From contig FN649750.1 of the NCBI GenBank assembly GCA_000310025.1, positions 3,113,138 through 3,150,715 of the forward strand: a DNA stretch of 37,578 bases, in the 5' to 3' direction. Both the position numbers and the translations under genes were made by a program. The notes beneath the pieces were generated by a model. The model did not search any database, was not told the origin of the DNA, and saw only the letters and a program-made list of their open reading frames with translations. The stretch's first letter is position 1; the number at the start of each line of letters is the position of its first letter. Below, in pieces: positions 20,525-31,400 of the stretch. The DNA is from Ectocarpus siliculosus (taxonomy: Eukaryota > Sar > Phaeophyceae > Ectocarpales > Ectocarpaceae).

Positions 20525-23500
20525 AGATGACGCATTGTTTGGTCGTAAGCAGCGAGGGGGGGGCTGGGAGCTGGAAACATGCCTGGAGAACAAACAACAA
20601 GGGAGTTAGTCTGGCAAGCGCTGCAACCAGAGTGACAAGTAGAGAGCAGGAGCGAGGCTGGAAATTTCCGGGGAAGAGGTTAGAAAAGTCTGTCGCCCAG
20701 GCAGGCCAGGAGACCGTTTAGCAAGCCATGTAGGCGGGAAGAACCGTTGGGGCTGTCGGTGTACAGAGGCCAGGAGGAAGGGACTGAGAAAACAGAATGG
20801 GGGGGGTACGACAGTGGTTCTGCCCTCGTCCTTGCTTTGGTGGATTCAGCCTTCCGAGACGATGAGCTTTTCATGCTCTACACACCGTACTTCTTCTTCT
20901 TCTTCGATGGTGGGATGTGCGTACACACACAATGTTGACAACATGCTGCCATCCGCTAGCAGCATGCTTGTGGGGAGCGGAGATGGGACGAAGGGTCCGT
21001 TGGTGCTGTTTTCCCTTGCAGATGACGGAAAGCCTCGATTTCTCAACATCTATGCGGCATTATGTGTCATGAGGGCGAGATCGTGAGCAGGTTAGAGGTC
21101 GAAATTTCAATCAAATCGGTGGTGTAGATTTCGTTCGAGGGGAGGAGCTCGAAGTTGTTCTTTACATCATTTTCACTTGGTTATATACCTGGGCGTGCGA
21201 GAATGTTTCGTCGCGCACCCTTTTTTTGGGGGTAGTTGGCCTGTGGCGAGGGAAGGCGATGTGCCGGGATACAAACATGCGCGTCGTCAGTCCGATGTTA
21301 CCCCATTCGGGGTAAGGTGACGGGACGTCACGTTGGTTGTGGCACGAGAATGCAATAGCCTCGTGTTGGAAGGTCTTAGGTCTTTTAGTGATGTGTTTGT
21401 TGTTGATGTCTTTGTCGATGTCGGCTGGTCAGTGTTTGTGCTGTGATAATAGACGTACGTTTACGTGTGACGTGGCTCTTGCTTCTGTTTGGACTGCTGT
21501 ATTCAGATCTCATTTGGATTCATTTCTACAGAGCGTTTTTCTTTTATGTGTGTCAGCTGCTCGCCGTGGTTTGTATATGCGACGTTTTTCGCGAACTTCT
21601 TGACTTTTGTGTGGTGGATGTTTGGTGTCCTGTGAGTGACCATTGATTGGGGATGCCAATGATTCTGTTCATGTAGGTTGGCGCCCGGGCAGAACCTCCA
21701 CTGTCTCAGGTCGATGGAAGGTTGACACAGGGAGCGAGTATTGACGTCGAAGAGGACCTGGGTAGTAATTGCAATCAGGCCAGTGCTTCCCGATCTCTTG
21801 CAGCGTGGTTGGCGCCGCAGACTGCCATGTGTTTGGGTCTTGGATCAGTGTTACAAGAAATGGCGGTGTACGTTCATCGCCTGAGCGCCAACATATCTGT
21901 AGACTGTTGGGCGACGAAGAAGAGAAGTGAGCTGTGCACATGGCTTCTTGTTCAAGCGGAGTTTTCAAACATGACTCGTATGTGGTCACTTGTTTTGACT
22001 TCACTCAGCCGCCAAAATCGGCAGGTGGGAACATGTGTAACAGTTTCCTCGTGATTGTACTTTGGCCCTGCCGCTCGCACGCCCATTTCCCTTCAGAAAG
22101 CCGGGCAAGTTCCCGAGAGGGTTTTCCTCCGAAAGATGTAGGAGAATGTCAGTTTCTCGACAGGTCCCGCCCACTGTGTACCAAATGAAAACTTTGGTCG
22201 GTCTTTGTTTGAAGGCGAAACCCATATTTTTCGTTTGACCGAGATCCTGTGTCACCGGCAGCCATCCCATCGCTCATCTTAGGAAAGCAAAAGTGGCACG
22301 ACCTCCACGATTTTTTTTATTTTTTTCCGGAGGTTAAGGTTCATTGATGCGACCTGCTGCGTTACGTTTGTTTTGTGTCTATGATCTCAGTACCGACAAG
22401 TTCTCGTATGAAATACGCCTAGCTAGGGACTTCACGGTCTGTGTGAGAACGTAACTACCACATGTCGCAAGGAATTTCAAGGGCTGGCTCGTTGGACAAG
22501 AGTTAGGCGCCTTCACGGAAGGCAGCTACTGTACTGTAGTACAACCTCTTCTGCTGGTATCGAACCATTCATTCGCGTCTCGCAACTTCTTCACCTGCGA
22601 GTATTTGCGTAACGCCGCCGATGTGCGTGATGGCGCCAGCGACTTTTGAGGCCATGATTCGATGATTCGTGCCTTCACCTTCTTCGCCAAGGTCTCCGGT
22701 AGGAAACCAAACAATCACATAGGCATATCTCGCATGAGTACTATAAGTGAAGCGGTGTGTGTTTGTTAAGTTCGATAGACCTTTCGACTAACCACTTCCG
22801 GCGTCTCGTATGAATAGATATGCTGTAAACCATGGTCCTCATGGGGACTTCGGACAACCCTGTTTCACTCTTCATTTCAAAAAAATTGAGGATTAATGGA
22901 GTTCTTTGTGTAGGGCAAGAATTCATTCCATGATAGGAGACACAATCGACCAGGGATATTAATATTGATGTTTTCCGAACGAATCTCTGGCGACGAGTGC
23001 TGAATGCGAGCAACAAGAATATGCTGGTATGCCCTAATATTTATGCTGGTACCAAGGTGCATGCGTCTGAGCGTAGAAGGCATGGACGGGAAAACTCAAC
23101 CAGAGAAAAAAATTGTAGTGAGTTACTTCTTCTGTGGCTGACAAACTTGGGCTTTCATTGCTTGCCCTTGCACATAGCCATAGCGGTTTCACAATTGGGT
23201 TTGGGGTAGCATAGACTACAGTATAAGTTGCACACGTTGTACGTGTGCTCTTTTGTACGGACGTTTTCTATCTGACACCCTTTGGTGGATACAACTCTTC
23301 TCGTGACAGTAGGGCTCGCCTCTTTCAAGAAGTCATGTTAAAGAACAAAGAATCGCCTATTTTCAGGAATGCAACCACAAATTCTCGGCGCGTACTCGCT
23401 TCCGCTTTGTCACCAGAAGATTGATTAAGGGATTCACTCCAGTAGCTCCGCCGTTGGGCTTCCATGCATCAAGCAATACAATCAAATACACCCACAGGTG

Positions 23501-25524
23501 TGAACGGCACTCCTGAATCAAGTGCATCTTCCCAACCTGGCAATGGCGTGTGTTACGGGATCGAGAGCCACCGTAAAACGCATCGCGTTCCTCTTGTCAA
23601 ATCCAGCAATGTGGCCCTTGCTGCCTTTCGCGCCGTGAAAGTGTAATAGGGTGTGATGTGCGGGCACAGTGCACCACAAGAGACACGAGACCATCCGTGA
23701 TGAAGCGTTTTGTGACTCCTGTATTTCTTCATGTCTCCCTCAGAACAGCACATGAGCGACGAACACCTGACCTACCCGCGCACACGCAACACATCGCACG
23801 GTACACCGTACACAAAGTCCAGAGACAATGCCGTGACATGGCGGCTTCGCACGTGAGTCATTAAATTATCACTATTACAGATGAAGCAAACAATAAAAGA
23901 AAAAATGTAGAAATATGTACCAGGAACTACATCCTCCCCAATGCATAACTATGTAGTCTCCTCATCACTCATCATCATGTTGACCAACGGTCGACCTTTC
24001 CTTGGCGATGAGATAGATGAAAGAAACCGAGCAATAAAGTAAGTTGGTCACGAGCACGAGAATCGACAGAACAGCAGACTATACATAGCAGCAGCAGCTC
24101 TACTGCCCAAATCGCACGCCATTTCATTCAAGACACACAGTGATGCCGCACATCACTAGTATAACGTTCCTTGAAATGCATCATTTCGATCTCGACCGAG
24201 GAACAGCCAACACCCTGCATGCCAAGCTAGCGAGCCACAGTCATTCGTGAAAGAAAAATACGGAAAACAAGAAGCCGAAAATCACCAGACTTCAAGTGTA
24301 AACGCAAAAAAAGAGGAATGAAAATACAGTTACACCTGAAACTTGTTCATCAGCGGGCGAAACCGCACGAAGAGTCTTCACTGCTCTCAGCAACCTCGTG
24401 CAGGATTATGGAAGGGAGCGGCTCCCACCGCCGACCGTCATCATCACCACATGATTCACGAGTAAAACTGGGCACATCGTTCTCACACCAAGCCACCTCA
24501 AGGGTATCATATGACCTCGTGCCAAGAAACGGCTGCCTGAAACTCTACACTAGTGAATGGAAATCCGCGCCGTTTCCACGCAACCTGTTTTTCCCTCACA
24601 TGCCCACCGTTTCCAAAAACATGCCATATTCGCGACATTTACTATCCGGATTGATGATGGAGGTATTCCGCCAAAAAAAAGGCGAACGAAAGAGTGAAAT
24701 GAAATGTGCCATAAAGGTTCACTGTAAGAACCTTCCTACGAGCTAGGACTCCGAGTGTTGTCAAACATCAATCATCCCACGTGTGTGCTGTTCTGTAACG
24801 TCCAAAGCGGTGTAAGCCCTGAACCCGTCTGCGCCCAACCGGCACTTCCAAGAAGCGTCCATCTTGTCTACTGCCGACACTCCCAAGAAATCCTCCCGAT
24901 GTACAAATGTCGCCGTGTCACGCAAAAAAAGGAAACACACACACACACACACACACAGACAGACAGACGCATGCTTTGGCTCGAACAAATCGTGCGTCCT
25001 GCTAAAAAATACCTCAAGAATTAGAATGGTCGCAATCTCAGTTGGACGTCTGTCGTTCAAAATCACATGACGACCATCGCTGCAGCCGACCAAAACAATC
25101 GTACTCATGCCCAACGGCAGGGTTCCACCATCACCACCAACCACTGTATTATCTACAGCTGGACTGACTATATCTCTCCCTCTTCCCCCATGTCATGTCT
25201 GTGGTACCAAGATCCGTGCAGATGCACAACCCGTGTCAATATATGGACCAAATGGTGTTTCGCCATATCGTATTCGCGCTAGCAACAACTCGGGCGACGG
25301 AGTGTAGGGTGCCAATAAACGCCGTGCAAGGTTCCGCGACACAATCATACCTCTCTTGAAAGCCGCCTCAGGGTACTTGTATGACAAATCCTCAAGTTCT
25401 TCGTGTCAGACCTCTAGGCTGCTTCTTCTAGTGGTGATGCTTGTTGTACTTAGGGCCGCAAATGCCGCTGATGATGATGCCTTTCGTGTTTGTTGTCGTC
25501 ACTACACCTGCTCTTGGGAACGGC
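20525..25524. other. Spacer between the convergent Tudor-like and bZIP-PAS genes
   Basis: This 5-kb stretch lies between two 3' ends. It contains many A/T-rich segments and a short CA run near 24937-24956. Open frames of up to 142 codons (24318-24746, +) have no recognisable motif and unbiased composition. No RNA gene or transposon was recognised. Long 3' untranslated regions may account for part of it. Confidence 0.55.
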
Positions 25525-26158
25525 CTAGCCAAAGCCGTTTGGTGCAGAGCTGAAATTGCTTAGCGACTGGCTGAGATGGCCAGAGGTATTCCTCAGGTCG
25601 CCGCCCGGCATGCCGCCACCGCAACCCCACGCATCCCCCAACCCTCTATTTGTGGACCCAATCTCCGCCTCCGCGTCCAACGGCGTCCTCGACAAGAGCA
25701 TGTCCCCCTGCACAGGCCACGCTCCGCCAAGTTGGCCGCCGGTCAAGTCGTTCCCATCTGCCGAAAGGTCCATGGCAGTCGATGCGACAGACGCCGCTGC
25801 CGATAACCTTCGCTTGGGGCCGCTCACACCGCCTGGATTCTTTTGGTGCGGCGGAGCTACAGACGCTGTCTCGTCAACCCCTCCGGATTGCTGGCCTAGT
25901 CCCGCGAGGCCAGCGGAGGGAGTCGCCGAAGCCCAGCTGCCACCGTGCAACATCCCGCCAATCCCGCCACCGCCGCCGGTGGCAGCAGCAGCGGCAGGGG
26001 CGGCCCCTGCAGCGAGGTCGCCAAACACGTCGCAGTTGCCGCCGCTGACTCCGTAGTTGGCCCACGGGAGATCGCTCAGCAGCGTCGGGTTGAACATCCC
26101 GAGCGTCTGCATCGTCAAGAGGTTACCGCTACCGCTACCGCTACCGCTGCTGCTGCTC

Positions 26159-26197
<39 letters not shown>

Positions 26198-28410
26198 GCT
26201 GCCGCTGCCGTTGCAGCCGGAGCGGGAGGAGGACGGAACAATTCTTCGGGTGTCAAGAGCAAGTCGCTGAAATCCACGTCCAACGGCAGCGGCGGCTGCC
26301 CTTGCTGCTGCGTCGACGCACCCACGCCCCCCCCCCCGTCCGCTCCCGAGAGTCCACCCATTCCCGGCGAACCACCGGCAGCAGTCAGCACGCCTTCAGC
26401 CGGCGCCCTCCGCGTGTCCGCGGTCGACGGCAATGCCCCCGTGCCGATACCCGGCGGGGTCCTTCTTTCCGCGCAACGGGAAAATAGGAGGTCCCAGGCC
26501 GCGCCCTCCGCTGGAAATGCGCGCTGGGCGGAGGGCGCGGCGCCGCAGACCGCGCTGTCGGACACGGACCTTGCCCCCCTGTCCGCCGACGTGTCTTGGT
26601 CGAGGCGGTGCCGGTGGTGATGATTCTCGCTTCCTGCCCACCTTCCTCCCGGTCCGTCTCCCGGTCGTGGTCGGCCACCATCGACCGGGGTCTCCTCGCG
26701 AAGGGCTCCCAGGTCAAGGCCGGTCCTTTCGGTAGCCGGCCTCCAGGACCCGTCCGAACCGATGCCAACCACGGAGTGCGACACAGACCGCGGGCGTTCG
26801 GGTGCGCTCATCAGCCCCCCCGCCGCTGTGTCTGCGGCGGCCGCACTGCTCCCACCCACACTCGGGTCTAACCCCTGAACGTTGACGTCCGGGAGGGCGC
26901 TGTCGTTCAGCGCTGGGGGGCCGGGGGAGCCTGCGAGCACGTCTGCCCAGTCCAGGAAAGCCTCATCTGTAGACACCTCCTCGCCAAAGCCTTCAACGCC
27001 GCCCGTCGCTTCCGCCTTGTCGCCTTCCTTTACCTCCTCTTCCCCCGGCTGCTTCGGCTGTCGCTGTACCTGCAGCAGCTGCCGCTGCTGTTGCTGTTGC
27101 TGCTGCAGCAACAGCCATTGCTGCGGTCGTTCAAGCAGCCACGGCTGCAACGGTGCTCTTGGCGTCGCCGACGACAGCAACGGCGGCGGTTGCTTTTCCG
27201 AGTCCTCTTCCTCCTCGTCGCCCTCCAGCCGGGGCTTCCCGACGCAGGTCTTATCATCCCCTCTCCTTCTCCCCCGCGGTTGCTCTCGCTTCACGCTGGC
27301 GCGGTCATCTGCCAACCACGCAGTGATGCCAGCATCACCTACCGCACCAGCACCTGCCAAGCCAGCGGTCGCCCCACCTTTGCCAAGATCCCCTCCTTCA
27401 ACCCCCAGCTCCTGCTTCACGGGAGACATCACGCATTCGCCCTTCCCCGCGCCAGCAACGCTCCGCCCGCCGCCTTCCCCCCCTCTTCTAGCCCCGGCAG
27501 TGCTAGACAGCCCGCTTGCCGAGGACCTCGACGACGGCGGCATGATCGTCGGATCCGGTGTGCACGGGGCCCCGAAATCGACACTGCGTCGCCCCCTCCA
27601 TGGGTTTGTCGCGGACGAACTCTCCCGCCCTTTCGCATCGACAGCAGCAGCAGCAGCTGTGGCAGCGGCGGCATCAGCCGCGGAAAGGGTGGCGGACCCC
27701 GGAAGTGCGGCACCGCTTGCCTCGCGCTCCCGCTGCTGCTGCCGCGCCCCCCCGCTACTGACGGGCGCCTTGCCTTCGCTCTGCGGAGGGTCGGTACCTC
27801 CCGGCTCCGCTTGTTCCTGAAAGAACAGGGGTTGGTGGGAAGGTAAGGCAGGGTTCGATGTATGTTGGCCGTCGAGTATATCGATGCTCGGCCCAGACGC
27901 ACAAGACATAGCGTGTCCACTCACGGAATAGGCTTGCCAAAGTGGGAATGTGTGTGTGTGCTCGTAAACAGCAGCAGGCAGCAGGAGAACACGCGCGATA
28001 GTTGCAATAGACAGGGAGGGCAGTAGCTATCATCAGAATCGAGATTTAACACACACACTTTGTCCCGCCATATAAGACTGACGTCGTTTCAATGGCCAGC
28101 CGGTTGGCGCGGGTGATGCGCAACAAAAAAAACACACACACACATTAATCCGCAGAGAAGAAAAGCCTCTCCCACGACGCCCCCTCACGGGGTCCCAGAT
28201 CATGGCCTAAAAAAGCATTTTCTGTTTTTCAGTCGCTCTGAACTGGCGTCTATTCAATGGTGAGCCGGCTCGCGCGGTCGGCGCTAACAATACAAAACAC
28301 ACGTACATACACAGAGCAATTTCTGCTTTCAACCGCGTACTGCGACTAACGTCTACTGGCATTCAGTGGTCAGCCGGCTACATGTAGCGCGGTCAATGCT
28401 AACAAAATTT

Positions 28411-28441
<31 letters not shown>

Positions 28442-31400
28442 TACAAACAAAAAAAACTGCAAGACTGACGTCTGTATATTTCTCAGCCGGCTACATGCAG
28501 CGAGGTCGATGCCAACAACAAACACACAACAAAACCCGACCTGCAAGACACCGAGAATATGTGTGACAGTCCCGCGGCCATCTCCCACGAGCGGGTACAC
28601 ACGGAGGTAGTTCAGGAACTCGCTGCCGTCGCTCTTGTAGTTGGGCAGCACGGCAGAAGCGGCCCGGCCGCGCTCGATCTCGCGATTAAGCGCCGCCAGA
28701 CCTCCAGCGTCGGTGCGAGGGCCCTGAATAGCTTTCAGGGTCTGCCCCCGGATGTCCTCCTATGATTGGTTGCCCACACCGGCACAAGTTACATCGAGAT
28801 CGAAACGGCCATGACGACGAATGAAAATTAGAGCCGCCCGTGCGCCAGGCCTACCTCGTGTGGCTGGCGGACAAGACAAGACGGAATTGTATCATACCTA
28901 CGGCACAAGAGTACTAGGAAAGCGGGCTTCAATTTACAACTTGATCGTGGATGGTGCCGCCTATGGGGGTCATACGATGAGCAGGAGGTCTTGAAACAAT
29001 GTCGCGGGAGTGCTCAGGTATTGACCTCGGCACTTGAATTTACATGATGGGCAAAGAAGTCATCTACAGGACCCCCCCCCGCCTGCCGTATCTACACGGA
29101 GAGAGCTCGTGGCGTGTCCCGCCGCGAAGTCCACAGGGCCCTAGGCCATGCCGCACCTGACTGTACCCGCATAGCTTGGTCCATGCCTGGTTGCAGCACA
29201 CCACCGTGTGCGGAGGCGTCGCGGTCATTATCACGCGTGCCTCGTTCGATGGCTGGCAGGCCCCCCTGGTGGTGTTCGGCACGACCGGCATCTCCTTCTC
29301 CTCGCCGACAACCCTGGAAAATTGGCGCACGTGACGGTCGTTGGAAAAGGAGCATTTGTTACCGTAGCAAACAAATGCGCCTTCAGAGTAGGCTCATGAG
29401 AGCATAGTACGATAATAGTGCCATCAAGGCGTGGTGGTGCAAGATGAAAGTACAAGTGTGTTGGTGTGAACCACCTGCTGATTGCCATCATCAGTGGCGT
29501 TTCCCACGCTTGATTAGCTTACAAACAGACCTCTTTTTGACTCCAACAGCCCAGCGAACCTCCACGAACAAACAAACAAAAATATATAAATCTGTGTACA
29601 AACTTTCTAGCAAATATTCGCAGAGTCTTTGCTGGTTGACACTGCTTTTGCACGGGTCCATCGACGGCCTCGTTCTTAGCTGCTACAACCTTTAGTTCCG
29701 ACGTGCGTCCGGTGGGTGTCTTACTACTCTCTCACTTGATCACGACACCAGACACGCTTGTCAAGCGACAAAAATGCCAGACATCGGCAATTTTTTATGC
29801 CTGTTCGTCAAGAGACCGATTACGGTGCGCGGAAAAAGAAAAAAAAGAAAAGAAGAAAAAGGACAAAGTAGGCAAACGTGCAAGGCAGCAGGCTCACTTT
29901 TGGAGCTGCTGCATGAGGCTGGTGACATCGAAGACGTGTTCTATGGCCACCAGCATGGCAGACCCAGCTATGAACTTCGCCGAGAGCATGCCGCGGCAGC
30001 GCCACTCGCGCCTGGCACCGTGCTTGACTGCGTTGGTTGTCCTCAGCACGAATGAGCACATCGCCTAGGAGGAAACAAGAAAAAGACGGAAAGGACAAAA
30101 GTGACGAGTGGGGCGGGCACGTACGTGGGCTAATCGAGTACTTTTCTTCTACGCCGCCGGCAGTCTTGTGGAAGAAAGGCTCAACGAACGGGACATCAAT
30201 AACATGACACATAGAGGTGTGCGCAAAACACCCAAACTTGTTCGCGGGGCACGAAAAATCAAAAACAAAAAAACTGCGACATCTACCGCCCGTGTTACCG
30301 CGGTCGATCCGTCAAAACATGCGGGATGTATCTTGTGGCGAAGGCTGGCTGGCGCCGCAGAATATGGGCCGAAAACACACATGCCATGGGATGTAGAATA
30401 CTACACAACTCTTTGACGGGAGCCGATCATCTAATTATTCCTTCCGCCGCCACTCCTGTCGAGGGGGTCCGCGGACTAGAAAAGGTGCTGCGCGTTTGTT
30501 TGTTTTTTCGTCGGTTAAACGACGTGGTTTTGTCATTGGTCAGCCGGGTAGAGTACCGCGATACATATGCAATTCAAACCACACATGCGAAGGCACACGG
30601 GGAGAGTATGGATTGCCAACAACAATTACACACGACAAATAGCATAACGCACAGCCGCGGGTAGTAGCCCATGGCTTATTGAGTAAACACGCCCACATGC
30701 CAAACCCAACAGGGTGCGCCAGAGACTGCGTGATGGTAATATCATAACTTGTACGCATAGGAGTAAGTAATACTGTCCACTCTTGGCCGCTGCCACTGAC
30801 GATTGGCCGCTGCCACTGACGAGTGGTCCTAATCACACGTGTGCAGCAGTACAAAACTACGCGCCACGACCCAAGAACTTTAGCAGTAAGAACTTGACCC
30901 TAAAAAAACGTCCGAAATCCAAGCACTTGGCGATAAGAACAGGTGCTCCGTCAACAAGCCTACACAAAAACCTGTATAGTCGCCGTGGGGGTACAGCACC
31001 CCGTAGACAACCAGCCTAGGCCAAAACAGGAGGTTGTCAGGTGGTGGCGCGTTTTGCACACGGTATCGGTCGAGAACCCTTGACTTACCGTGTTGTGGGA
31101 GGTGAGCATGTCGTTATCGGCCATCTCGCAAACGAGCTCTACACCATGCCCGTGCCCCTTCTCCATCTCTTGTCGCCAGGGGAGGGTGCCGCACCCCAAC
31201 GACTCCACAAGGACGGCCAAACTTTGTTCAGTTCAGTTCAGTTCAGTTCAGTTCAGTTCAGCGGAGACAAAAAATAATGAGAGAGCGGGGGGGCGGGGAA
31301 GTGAGGAAGAGAAGTGAGCGGAGCGTTGAATTTCAAGGCTTGAGAGGGAGCGTGACAATGCCAAGTACACCCACCCATGTCTGATATTGGGTACAGCCAT

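Noticed and set aside
22566-22576. B-box-like ggttcgatacc on the - strand
   Set aside because: Flanking bases do not pair into a T arm or acceptor stem, and it lies within the 62-codon frame.
22526-22714. 62-codon - strand frame with ETLAKKVKARIIESWPQ and KKLRDANEWFD
   Set aside because: It reads somewhat like protein, but has no neighbouring exons, no recognised family and no support beyond an ATG and a stop.
24318-24746. 142-codon + strand open frame
   Set aside because: No motif, no coding bias, lies in a convergent 3' spacer.
25945-27846. Long + strand open frames (up to 312 codons) over the last bZIP-PAS exon
   Set aside because: They are low-complexity shadows of the - strand exon, which joins in frame to the PAS exon.
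27817-27909. ATG at 27909 as the start of a separate - strand gene
   Set aside because: A strong acceptor (ctgttctttcag) at 27817-27819 joins in phase 0 to the PAS exon, so the sequence before it is intron.
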